A DNA stretch of 14,023 nt from Bacteroidota bacterium (GCA_003519375.1 DOWV01000350.1:1-14023); one strand, 5' to 3'; shown: positions 6,031-12,817, counted from the first letter of the stretch. The notes: generated from the sequence alone by a model not told the origin. Made by a program: numbers and translations.

Positions 6031-6058
6031 GAGATGGCGGGATCTCCAAAAAGTTGCC
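6031..6058 (-). promoter_or_regulatory. Putative ECF-type promoter of second sigma operon
   Basis: On the minus strand GGCAACTTTTTGG (6058 to 6046) is followed by ATCTC at 6035-6031. There are 17 bp between AAC and ATC, the same spacing as in the element at 1899-1925. The -10 part (CATCTC) is a weaker match to GTC than in the first promoter. Confidence 0.5.
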
Positions 6059-6075
6059 TTTCTCATCCTTGCGAA

Positions 6076-6104
6076 TTGACTTTACTTTCGTCGTTCTCTA
6101 CATT
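6076..6104 (+). promoter_or_regulatory. Possible sigma-70-like promoter for the HEGGH membrane protein
   Basis: TTGACT at 6076-6081 and TACATT at 6099-6104 are separated by 17 bp, about 100 bp before the start codon at 6201. The -35 matches 5 of 6 consensus bases and the -10 matches 4 of 6. If the host uses the divergent Bacteroidota-type promoter this match may be chance. Confidence 0.3.
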
Positions 6105-6200
6105 GGCCACACAATTCCCCACCGATTCTGTATGGACATTTCAAAATCGAAATGAAATCCTGACGTAGTTCCAAGCCACCCCTATTTCTATGTTATTCTG

Positions 6201-6842
6201 ATGAAAAAGATACTGGTTGCGGTTAATCTGCTTGTCCTTATTGTCCTTGCATACTACGCGTACTATCTTGCGACGGATTTTCAGACGCCGCATGGGCGGC
6301 GCGATATGCCCTTTTTCATCTGGGTCATCGACACGATTGATCTCTTCATCCACGAAGGAGGCCATGGCATCTTTAAACTGTTTGGCCAGTTCATCTACTT
6401 CCTTGGCGGCTCCCTGATGCAAGTAATCCTCCCCGTCACGGCCATTGTCGTATTACTGCGCACAAGCGGGCCGCGGACGCTTCTGGCGACTCTGTTCTGG
6501 CTTGGGCAGAACCTCATCGATGTCGCCGTGTACATCGACGACGCCCCCAAGCAGCAACTGACACTCATCTCACGTTATGCGATGCACGACTGGCTCTGGC
6601 TCTGCGGTTACATGGGAAATCTTGATTCGGCGGGAGACATTGCGGCGGTGGTTTCATTCCTCGGAACTCTGTCTCTTCTTGGCGCTATCGGCTTCGGAGC
6701 GTACTACATCGTCGTTGATGTGCGCGACGAGTTCCTTCCCTCGATGGCCCCAAAGCCTCTTCCACCCCGGCCCGGACTTCGGCCCAAGGCTCCAACGCAG
6801 CCGGAACAGCTCAACACTTCCGATACCGATGATGCACTTTAG
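6201..6842 (+). CDS. Multi-pass membrane protein with HEGGH motif, possible intramembrane metalloprotease
   Basis: A 213-residue protein with an N-terminal hydrophobic helix (about 4-23), further spans at about 62-85, 95-112 and 148-172, and a soluble proline-rich tail (PKPLPPRPGLRPKAPTQPEQ). An HExxH zinc motif, His51-Glu52-Gly-Gly-His55, sits just before the second span and is followed by FGQFIYFLGGSLMQVILP. This fits M50-like (site-2 protease-type) or M50B-like membrane proteins. Possible third metal ligands are Asp107 (QNLIDVAVYIDD), Asp113/114 or His129-Asp130; the classical LDG motif is not evident. The gene stands alone, divergent from the second sigma operon. Site-2 proteases can cleave anti-sigma factors, so the position is suggestive, but a functional link is only inference. 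The ATG at 6201 has no strong ribosome-binding sequence. Confidence 0.75.
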   Translation: MKKILVAVNLLVLIVLAYYAYYLATDFQTPHGRRDMPFFIWVIDTIDLFIHEGGHGIFKLFGQFIYFLGGSLMQVILPVTAIVVLLRTSGPRTLLATLFWLGQNLIDVAVYIDDAPKQQLTLISRYAMHDWLWLCGYMGNLDSAGDIAAVVSFLGTLSLLGAIGFGAYYIVVDVRDEFLPSMAPKPLPPRPGLRPKAPTQPEQLNTSDTDDAL

Positions 6843-7010
6843 GACTTGGGTGGAGATGTACTGAACAGTCTTCATGCCATCGTGCATTCTCCGGTTCGTC
6901 ACGAGCGCGTGCGGAGCCTCACACGGCCCCGACTTCCTCACTCAGCAGATTGCTTTTCCTTTCCCCCTTTCTTAGATTGAACTATTCTTGAACATTTCAA
7001 GGAGGCTCTT

Positions 7011-7766
7011 ATGCGCATGACAAACAGCGTGTTGGCTCGGATCATTGGAATCCTCTCCATCGCTGCTCTTCTCGCGGCACCGGCACAATCGCAGATCACA
7101 TTTCAGGTCGGTGCCGGCGCAGGTGTCGCCCTGCCGGCATCCGACTATTCCGGAACCACCGTGGATTTCTACAACGGGGGCAAGTATGGCCTCAAAAGCG
7201 GATTGACACTCAACGCGAAAGTACGCGGAGGAATTCTTGGGTTGCGCGCCGCGGGAGAAGTCAACTATTCGATGTTCAGCAATACAGGCGAGGCGCTCCC
7301 TGGCCAGGGAAGTGTTGAGATTGCGCATAAAGTTCTGGCGCTGAAGATCGGGCCGGAACTCTCCCTCGGTCTCCCGCTAATGCCTATCGCACCTTACCTC
7401 GGCGCGAACCTCTCTCTCAATCGTTTCAGCGGGACCGTGAAATTTCAGGGCGTTTCAAAACTTCCAAGCGCTTCATACGACCTCAAGTCGGCTTCACGCA
7501 TCGGTTTCGGATTCACCGGCGGTGTTGTTCTGAAGGTGGGGGGCTTTACCACGCTCGATTTGAGCGCGGCGTACGACTTGATGAATGCCAGCGGAAAAGC
7601 CTGGGAGGACGATTATCCCACACAGGACCAGAGGCTCGATTCCTACATCACGCTGAATGACGATAAGGATCCTCTGTACAAATCGGGCGACGACAAGCAT
7701 TTTATCAACAATTCACGCTCTATTCATTCTATCCAGATCAGGGCCACCCTGATGATCGGGCTCTAG
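7011..7766 (+). CDS. Secreted outer-membrane beta-barrel-like protein
   Basis: A 251-residue protein with a clear signal peptide (residues 1 to about 27, ending APAQSQ). The mature part alternates polar and hydrophobic residues and is rich in Gly and aromatics (VGAGAGVALP, GLTLNAKVRG, IAPYLGANLSLNRF, FGFTGGVVLKVGG, SIQIRATLMIGL). This is the look of an 8-10 stranded outer-membrane barrel of the OmpA/OprF-like N-terminal type; no OmpA peptidoglycan-binding domain follows. The final strand ends in Leu rather than Phe. The ATG has an excellent AAGGAGG ribosome-binding site 5 bp upstream (6999-7005). No neighbour suggests a substrate. The 168 bp before it hold no gene; TTAGATTGAAC at 6972-6982 could be part of a promoter. 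Transport or structural roles cannot be told apart. Confidence 0.75.
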   Translation: MRMTNSVLARIIGILSIAALLAAPAQSQITFQVGAGAGVALPASDYSGTTVDFYNGGKYGLKSGLTLNAKVRGGILGLRAAGEVNYSMFSNTGEALPGQGSVEIAHKVLALKIGPELSLGLPLMPIAPYLGANLSLNRFSGTVKFQGVSKLPSASYDLKSASRIGFGFTGGVVLKVGGFTTLDLSAAYDLMNASGKAWEDDYPTQDQRLDSYITLNDDKDPLYKSGDDKHFINNSRSIHSIQIRATLMIGL

Positions 7767-7795
7767 CCGGATATCGACAATAATCGTCACGTGGG

Positions 7796-7910
7796 CGCCC
7801 GGTAGACCCACCCGACCAAGCCCGCCCGGCCGTACCGTTCGGACGGGTCGTTCGGGCGGGCCGCACGGCGGGCCGGCCTGCGCGCGTTCTTCGGGATCCC
7901 GAAAAACCGG
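7796..7910. other. GC-rich palindromic block
   Basis: A stretch of very high GC, built from repeated CCCG/CGGG words, between the beta-barrel gene and the TfoX-domain gene. GCCCGCCCG (7820-7828) pairs perfectly with CGGGCGGGC (7853-7861) and encloses a smaller hairpin CCGT-TCGG-ACGG (7835-7846). Downstream is the perfect 14-bp palindrome TTCGGGATCCCGAA (7890-7903). It may form a strong nested hairpin that ends or insulates the upstream transcript, but no T-tract follows on the plus strand. I see no supported gene in it. Confidence 0.5.
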
Positions 7911-7984
7911 ACGCACTCATCCTGACGTGTCATTTCTCTGCAGTCTCGTTTGGATTGAACTTCAAGGTATGCCAGCGGCAGAAT

Positions 7985-8251
7985 ATGCGCCATTCCGAGC
8001 TTTCCGATCTCACATCTTTTGAACCGACAAGCCGGCGGTGGCTGAATGCTATCGGTATTTACACCAGGAGCGAGCTGGTGCGACTTGGGTCCATTCACGC
8101 CTATTGGCTCATGAAAGAACGCGGCTTCAATGTGACGATGAACATGGTGTATGCGATGGAGGGTGCCATTCTCGGCGCGCGGTGGGATGAGCTTCCCGAA
8201 AAGCTCAAGGCCGAGCTTCAGGCTGCAATCGGGGCGGGCCGCCCGAAATGA
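7985..8251 (+). CDS. Stand-alone TfoX C-terminal domain protein
   Basis: An 88-residue protein that matches the C-terminal domain of the TfoX/Sxy competence regulator family: LTSFEPTSRRWLNAIGIYTRSELVRLG, then a YW-x-MKERG-x-NVTMNMVYAMEGAI core and a DELPEKLKAEL end. That domain folds like helix-hairpin-helix modules, and proteins with only this half are common; their function is not settled. The TfoX N-terminal domain is absent. The frame is open back to a TTG at 7955, but the domain begins naturally at the ATG at 7985. The stop overlaps the start of the DNA glycosylase gene as ATGA, so the two are probably co-translated, which hints at a DNA-related task. The ribosome-binding sequence is weak. 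Confidence 0.85.
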   Translation: MRHSELSDLTSFEPTSRRWLNAIGIYTRSELVRLGSIHAYWLMKERGFNVTMNMVYAMEGAILGARWDELPEKLKAELQAAIGAGRPK

Positions 8252-8817
8252 GCATCGTGACGCGCTGCGAGTGGTCCATCTCCGATCCCCTGTATGTTCG
8301 GTACCATGACGAAGAGTGGGGCGTGCCCGTGCATAACGACCGCAGGCTGTTCGAGATGCTGATCCTTGAAGGTGCGCAAGCGGGATTGAGCTGGATTACC
8401 ATACTGAAAAAGCGGCACAATTATAGAAGAGCGTTTGATCGATTCGACGCCGGGAAGATTGCGAAGTACGATGCACGCAAATGCCGTCAGCTTCTTGCAG
8501 ATGCAGGGATTGTCCGTAATCGCTTAAAGATTGAAGCTGCCATTTCGAACGCCAAGGCATTCCTTGCCGTGCAGAAGGAATTCGGCAGTTTTGATGCATA
8601 CATCTGGCAGTTCGTCGGTGGATCACCGATCCGGAATCGACGGAAGTCGCTGAAAGAGATTCCGCCAAAAACGAAGGAATCCGATCTGATGAGCAAAGAT
8701 CTCAATCGGCGGGGATTCCGGTTTGTCGGCTCTACAATCTGTTATGCGTTTATGCAGGCGGTCGGCATGGTCAACGATCACGTCGCAACCTGCTACCGTT
8801 ATTCACAACTTCATTGA
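8248..8817 (+). CDS. tag: DNA-3-methyladenine glycosylase I
   Basis: A 189-residue base-excision repair enzyme that removes 3-methyladenine from alkylated DNA. It is full length for the family. The conserved frame is visible throughout: RCEWSISDPLYVRYHDEEWG, LFEMLILEGAQAGLSW, ILKKRHNYRRAFDRFD, GIVRNRLKIEAAI, SKDLNRRGFRFVGSTI and YAFMQAVGMVNDH. The zinc-snap ligands of characterised Tag are present as Cys7, His20, His178 and Cys182. The conserved Glu41 and Trp49 of the base-binding pocket match Glu38 and Trp46 of the Escherichia coli enzyme. The ATG overlaps the TfoX-domain stop (ATGA). The secreted phosphoesterase gene begins 28 bp after its stop. Confidence 0.97.
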   Translation: MSIVTRCEWSISDPLYVRYHDEEWGVPVHNDRRLFEMLILEGAQAGLSWITILKKRHNYRRAFDRFDAGKIAKYDARKCRQLLADAGIVRNRLKIEAAISNAKAFLAVQKEFGSFDAYIWQFVGGSPIRNRRKSLKEIPPKTKESDLMSKDLNRRGFRFVGSTICYAFMQAVGMVNDHVATCYRYSQLH

Positions 8818-8845
8818 ATTCTTCAATCCGTTCTTCAGGAACCCC

Positions 8846-9967
8846 ATGATTTCGCTGCGAAGCATTCGTCTGCACGTTCTTCTTTTTCTGTCGTTCATAC
8901 CTCTTTTCCTTTGGGCCCAGACGGGTCCGACGCGGATGTCCCCGTACCTTCAGGCAGTTACACCCCACAGCATTTATGTGCTCGTGGAGAGCTCATGGAG
9001 CCAGCCCGTCACTGTCGAATACGGCAAGACGACTCCATATGACAAGAACGCTCAAACAGAATCCCACGAACAGACGACCGAAGGAACGTACGTACACAAC
9101 ATTCAGCTCTCCGGCCTTGACCCCAACACCACGTACCACTACCGCGCACGTCAGGGTGGCGACGTGTCCGCGGATGCTTCGTTTCGCACAGCTCCCAATC
9201 CGGGAACCCCGTTTCGGTTTGTCTGGCTTGCGGACTTCCGCACGAATGTGAGCGTTCATGACTCGTTCTCGCTCCTCGCCGCCAACGCTCAACCGCTCAT
9301 GGCTCTCTATGGCGGCGATCTCTGTGCCAGGTCAACGTACGCCTCGTTCAAGGAAGAGTTCTTTCGCCCAAATGAGCTCGCCTTCATCGCGCGCGTGCCT
9401 TTCTTCAACGCTCCGGGAAACCACGAAGGGTGGAAACAGAACACGAAAGCGTTTACCCAGTCACCAGCTTCACCCTCCGGCACGCAGGATTACTATTCGT
9501 TCGACTACGGCGACGTCCATGTGCTTATGCTGAATAATGAAATTCCGTACGATGAGGCGAGTCCGCAATTCAAATTTGCACAGGAAGATCTTGCACGGAC
9601 CACGAAACCATGGAAAATTGTCGGAGCACATCGGCCCGCGTATTGCGCAGGAGGTCACAACGAAGACGCCAGGATGAAGAAGATGACGGTGAGGGTGTTC
9701 GAGCCCAACCACGCGGATCTCGTGCTGGGGGGACATACTCATTTCTTTCAGCATAATCTCGTGAATGGCATTCATCATTTTGTCCTTGGTTCAGTCGGTG
9801 CCCCCCTGTACAACGTCGGATCTGCACCGTACGTGGTAAAGAGCGCAAAAGAGTACAACTACGGCGTTTTTGACATTACACCGACATCGCTCATACTGAA
9901 TGTCTACAACGAGAAGAACGTCCTCCTCGACAGCCTGACATTGAACAAGCCACCGCGAAGTCTATGA
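8846..9967 (+). CDS. Secreted metallophosphoesterase with purple acid phosphatase-like N-domain
   Basis: A 373-residue exported protein. Residues 1-25 form a signal peptide (LHVLLFLSFIPLFLWAQ). A fibronectin-like N-domain follows (about 28-118; MSPYLQAVTPHSIYVLVESS, LDPNTTYHYRARQGG), as in purple acid phosphatases. The calcineurin-like phosphoesterase domain (about 122-345) shows Asp130 (VWLADFRTN), GGDL with Asp158, GNHE at 191-194, His262 (VGAHRPAY) and the GHTH motif with His297 and His299. The usual D-x-H of the first block is D-F-R here, so a metal ligand may be missing or replaced. The substrate is unknown; phosphate monoesters or diesters are plausible. The frame is open back into tag, but the ATG at 8846 has AGGAA 4 bp upstream and begins the signal peptide. 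The stop overlaps the next start as ATGA. Confidence 0.9.
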   Translation: MISLRSIRLHVLLFLSFIPLFLWAQTGPTRMSPYLQAVTPHSIYVLVESSWSQPVTVEYGKTTPYDKNAQTESHEQTTEGTYVHNIQLSGLDPNTTYHYRARQGGDVSADASFRTAPNPGTPFRFVWLADFRTNVSVHDSFSLLAANAQPLMALYGGDLCARSTYASFKEEFFRPNELAFIARVPFFNAPGNHEGWKQNTKAFTQSPASPSGTQDYYSFDYGDVHVLMLNNEIPYDEASPQFKFAQEDLARTTKPWKIVGAHRPAYCAGGHNEDARMKKMTVRVFEPNHADLVLGGHTHFFQHNLVNGIHHFVLGSVGAPLYNVGSAPYVVKSAKEYNYGVFDITPTSLILNVYNEKNVLLDSLTLNKPPRSL

Positions 9968-10239
9968 CAAAGAATCAGTTACTAAAGAAACTGCAGGTCA
10001 TTCCCGGCGTGGGCCCGAGCATCGCAGTTGATCTGTATGAACTCGGAATCCGCCAGGTCACCCATTTAAAGGGGAAAGATCCCGAAAGACTCTACTCTCG
10101 CCGCTGTACGCAAGTCGGAATGCGTATCGATCCTTGCCTGCTCTATGTTTTTCGCTGTGCCGTGTACTACGCCTCTCATACCCGCCACCATCCTGAGCTT
10201 CTGAAGTGGTGGAACTGGAAAGACCGGAAGGCCACCTAA
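9964..10239 (+). CDS. Cdd1-type helix-hairpin-helix protein
   Basis: A 91-residue protein of the Cdd1 ('pathogenicity locus') family. It has a helix-hairpin-helix N-terminus (LQVIPGVGPSIAVDLYELGI) followed by the family block LKGKDPERLYSRRC and a conserved cysteine-containing segment DPCLLYVFRCAVYYAS, ending in KWWNWKDRKA. Helix-hairpin-helix modules usually bind DNA without sequence preference, but the role of this family is not known to me. It overlaps the phosphoesterase stop by 4 bp (ATGA) and lies 6 bp before the exporter gene, so all three are probably on one transcript. With the TfoX C-domain and tag it gives three helix-hairpin-helix-related genes in 2.3 kb. Confidence 0.88.
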   Translation: MTKNQLLKKLQVIPGVGPSIAVDLYELGIRQVTHLKGKDPERLYSRRCTQVGMRIDPCLLYVFRCAVYYASHTRHHPELLKWWNWKDRKAT

Positions 10240-10245
10240 GAGATC

Positions 10246-11196
10246 ATGGATCCAGCCCCTCCACGCCTGAAGTTGGTTTCAGCATTTGCCTCTGTCTATA
10301 TAATCTGGGGTTCGACGTACCTGGCGATTCGTATCGCAATCGAATCAATTCCCCCTCTTTTGATGGCAGGATTCAGGTTTATGATCGCCGGAACCGTGAT
10401 GTATCTCTGGGGCCGCCTCCGCAGCAACGAAAAGCTCACAAAGGTCCATTGGAAATCTGCTGCCATCGTCGGCCTGATGCTCCTTTTGGTAGGGAATGGC
10501 GGATTAAGCTGGTCAGAGCAGCTCATCCCTTCGGGTATTGCTGCTCTTCTCGTCGCCGTCAGTCCCCTCTGGTTTATCCTCATCGATTGGATGCAGGGAG
10601 GAGTCAGACCAACCGCCGGAGTTTTCATCGGGCTGGCTCTTGGTACGCTTGGGATAGCGATACTCGTTGACCCGGCGGACCTGGTGGGAGGAGGCGAGGT
10701 CAATGCCATCGGCGCCGTTGTCCTTCTCGGATCGTCCATTTGCTGGGCGTTCGGTTCGTTCTATTCGCGGCGCGCAGTCCTGCCCGCTTCGCCGGCACTG
10801 GCAAACGGAATGGAGATGTTGATCGGCGGCGTCGCGCTTCTCCTTGTAGGCGCAGCGGCCGGAGAGTTGAAAGATCTCCACGTTGTTAACATCACGAGTC
10901 GTTCGCTGTCGGCAGTTGCATATCTCGTGGTATTTGGTTCGATCATAGGATTTTCCTCGTACGTATGGCTTTTTCGCGCAACCACACCGACCCGCGCGTC
11001 AACGTACGCGTATGTGAATCCTGTGATCGCGGTTCTCATCGGCTGGCTTGTGGGGGGAGAAGAGCTGCCGGCGCGCGTCGCCCTCGCCGCCGTTTTCATC
11101 ATCGCGGCCGTCGCGGCAATAACGATTTTCGGTACGCGCAAGCAGTCGGAGGCGATGGAGAAATTGAACGTGGGGACTCCAGGGAAAGAAGGGTGA
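10246..11196 (+). CDS. EamA/DMT-family drug/metabolite exporter (YedA-like)
   Basis: A 316-residue inner-membrane transporter with about ten hydrophobic helices in two EamA repeats (about 10-140 and 155-294). The first repeat opens with VYIIWGSTYLAIRIAIESIPP and contains GNGGLSWSEQLIPSGIAALL, wording typical of YedA-like members; the second contains SSYVWLFRATTPTRASTYAYV and GWLVGGEELP. The family exports amino acids, metabolites or drugs; the substrate cannot be read from sequence. A cytosolic tail (GTRKQSEAMEKLNVGTPGKEG) closes it. It starts 6 bp after the Cdd1-type gene with a weak AAGAG ribosome-binding sequence and is probably the last gene of that operon. Confidence 0.93.
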   Translation: MDPAPPRLKLVSAFASVYIIWGSTYLAIRIAIESIPPLLMAGFRFMIAGTVMYLWGRLRSNEKLTKVHWKSAAIVGLMLLLVGNGGLSWSEQLIPSGIAALLVAVSPLWFILIDWMQGGVRPTAGVFIGLALGTLGIAILVDPADLVGGGEVNAIGAVVLLGSSICWAFGSFYSRRAVLPASPALANGMEMLIGGVALLLVGAAAGELKDLHVVNITSRSLSAVAYLVVFGSIIGFSSYVWLFRATTPTRASTYAYVNPVIAVLIGWLVGGEELPARVALAAVFIIAAVAAITIFGTRKQSEAMEKLNVGTPGKEG

Positions 11197-11288
11197 CACT
11201 CTGAATAGCACACAGAAGACACAGATGTTACTGATTCACACAGTGAAGAATTATTGTGAATATCTTTATCATCAGCGTGTTCAGCTTG

Positions 11289-11305
11289 CCCCGACGAAGT
11301 CGGGG
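11289..11305. repeat. CCCCGACGAAGTCGGGG palindrome
   Basis: A perfect 7-bp stem (CCCCGAC/GTCGGGG) with a GAA loop, ending 23 bp before the start of the TrpF-like gene. No T-run follows, so it is not a clear terminator. Hairpins of this wording are familiar as dispersed intergenic elements in Bacteroidota-related genomes. In the RNA it would lie in the leader, just upstream of the ribosome-binding region. The rest of the 108-bp gap before it holds only a small TTCAC-ACA-GTGAA hairpin at 11235-11247. Confidence 0.5.
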
Positions 11306-11328
11306 TGTTCCATTACCTGAGGAAGATC

Positions 11329-11982
11329 ATGAAGACGCGGGTGAAGGTGTGTTGTATAAAGAGTGTTGAGGAAGTTGAATTGGCTGTCCGGTACGGAGCG
11401 AATGCGCTCGGATTCGTTTCCGCGATGCCGAGCGGGCCCGGTCCGATTTCTGAAGACAAGATCGCCTCCATCATCCCGCACGTTCCCCCGGGTATTTCAA
11501 CCTTTCTCCTCACCAGCAAACAGGATGCTTCGTCCATCATCGAGCAACAGCGCCGTACCCATGCGGATACGCTGCAGCTCGTTGATGAAGTTGCTCTCGA
11601 AACGTACAAGACTCTCCGTTCCGCTTTGCCCGAAGTCTCGATTGTTCAGGTTATCCATGTGACCGGACCCGAGGCTCTCGGTCGGGCTCTAGCTGTTTCT
11701 CCATTCGTTGACGCTCTTCTGCTTGATTCAGGCAACCCGAATCTTGCCGTGAAGGAGCTCGGCGGAACAGGCCGAGTTCATGACTGGTCTATCAGCCGGA
11801 CCATCTGCGAGCAGGCCGGCGCACCGGTCTTTCTTGCGGGCGGGCTCAAGCCCGAAAATGTTGCCGATGCGATTCGGACAGTCAGACCTTACGCGGTCGA
11901 TATCTGCAGCGGCGTCCGGACGAAGGGCGACTTAGATGAACAGAAACTCCGCGATTTTTTTTCCCAGGTAGCATCAGCCTAG
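11329..11982 (+). CDS. TrpF-like protein (divergent phosphoribosylanthranilate isomerase family)
   Basis: A 217-residue (beta/alpha)8-barrel protein of the TrpF family, which in tryptophan synthesis converts phosphoribosylanthranilate to the linear carboxyphenylamino compound. The strand-1 motif is KVCCI (usually KICGI), keeping the catalytic-type Cys8. Asp133 in VDALLLDSG fits the general acid position. GGTGRVHDW (145-153), LAGGLKPENV (169-178) and DICSGVRTKGDLD (191-203) match the phosphate-binding loops. The usual F-x-x-SPR phosphate-contact segment is replaced by VSAMPSGPGPIS. No other trp gene is nearby. It may be a true isomerase or a subfamily with another substrate. The ATG at 11329 has GGAAG just upstream; the GTG at 11305 lies inside a hairpin and is less likely. 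Confidence 0.82.
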   Translation: MKTRVKVCCIKSVEEVELAVRYGANALGFVSAMPSGPGPISEDKIASIIPHVPPGISTFLLTSKQDASSIIEQQRRTHADTLQLVDEVALETYKTLRSALPEVSIVQVIHVTGPEALGRALAVSPFVDALLLDSGNPNLAVKELGGTGRVHDWSISRTICEQAGAPVFLAGGLKPENVADAIRTVRPYAVDICSGVRTKGDLDEQKLRDFFSQVASA

Positions 11983-12041
11983 CCTCCCCCTACCCCATTT
12001 TCCCTCAGATTTTGTTGCCTGCACTGATTTTCCTATTTTTG

Positions 12042-12145
12042 GGAAACTCAGGAAACCCATCAGGTTTCGGAACTTTTCATTTCTGAGAATGGTTCTAAAC
12101 TACTGTTGCGCCTAAGTTAGTGGACGGCCATCAGGAAACTCAGGA
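12042..12145. promoter_or_regulatory. Candidate TetR operator region with repeated TCAGG elements
   Basis: In the 202-bp gap before the TetR gene, the 12-mer GGAAACTCAGGA occurs at 12042-12053 and again at 12134-12145. The 8-mer CCATCAGG occurs at 12057-12064 and 12128-12135. The first cluster holds a perfect 17-bp palindrome GAAACCCATCAGGTTTC (12052-12068; 6-bp arms), the size of a TetR-family operator. The clusters lie 40-140 bp before the start codon. Autoregulation is inferred. A GGGAG ribosome-binding sequence follows at 12174-12178. Confidence 0.45.
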
Positions 12146-12184
12146 TACGTAAGGGGTTTTCCAATTTCAAAATAGGGAGACACA

Positions 12185-12817
12185 ATGTCCGATACAGAAA
12201 TCAGAGAACGAATTCTGGAAAAGGCACGAGAGCACTTTCTCCAGTTCGGTTTCAGCACTGTGACGATGAGCGAGATCGCCACAGACCTTGGTATGAGCAA
12301 GAAGACCGTCTATGCTCATTTCACCAGCAAAGTAGATCTGGCTGCTGAAATGGTAAAGCGAATGCAGGCCGAGACTTCTTTACGCATCGAGCTCCTCGTC
12401 GAAGACAGGACAATGGATTTTATCCAGAAGTTAAGGTCGATCCTCGACGTGACCTCCGCACACCACACACAGATACCGCCTCATCTGCGGATGGATCTTC
12501 TGAAGCACGCACCCAACGTCTGCAAATGCAGCGATGAATTTCAGGAACAGCATAGCAATCATGTCGTTGCCCGCGTGATCCAGGAGGGTGTCGAGAGGGG
12601 CGTGTTCCGTGCGAACATTGATCAGGATGTCGTTACTGCGCTGTTCATCGGCGCATTTCAACATTTCCTCAAACAGTATCCGAACACGACGTCGCAGCGA
12701 TCTATTTCGGAGACGCTCACAGCCATTACGAGCATTCTGTTTGAAGGAATTCTCACAAACGAAGCGCGTGCTCAATTCATCAATCACGAATCCCGGCCCG
12801 TTGCACTTGCTTCCTAG
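12185..12817 (+). CDS. TetR/AcrR-family transcriptional regulator
   Basis: A 210-residue one-component repressor. The N-terminal DNA-binding domain (about residues 5-52) is typical: REHFLQFGFSTVTMSEIATDLGMSKKTVYAHFTSKVDL, with the helix-turn-helix at about 27-47. The C-terminal ligand domain (about 60-195) is helical and not assignable to a ligand; it includes HAPNVCKCSD with two nearby cysteines and a GAFQHFLKQYP stretch common in regulators of efflux genes. GGGAG lies about 6 bp before the ATG. The TolC-type gene begins 40 bp after its stop on the same strand, so it probably regulates an efflux operon that includes itself. The repeated TCAGG elements upstream are candidate binding sites. 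Confidence 0.93.
   Translation: MSDTEIRERILEKAREHFLQFGFSTVTMSEIATDLGMSKKTVYAHFTSKVDLAAEMVKRMQAETSLRIELLVEDRTMDFIQKLRSILDVTSAHHTQIPPHLRMDLLKHAPNVCKCSDEFQEQHSNHVVARVIQEGVERGVFRANIDQDVVTALFIGAFQHFLKQYPNTTSQRSISETLTAITSILFEGILTNEARAQFINHESRPVALAS

Noticed and set aside
8723..8845. N-terminal extension of the phosphoesterase into tag
   Set aside because: It would place 41 non-conserved residues before a clear signal peptide; the ATG at 8846 has its own ribosome-binding sequence.
10206..10670. 154-codon plus-strand frame overlapping the exporter
   Set aside because: It is out of frame with a clear EamA transporter with multiple conserved motifs.
12069..12099. RpoE-like promoter GGAACTT ... TCTAAA upstream of TetR
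   Set aside because: The spacer is 18 bp, longer than usual for that class, and there is no link to either ECF sigma factor's GCAACTTTTTG element.
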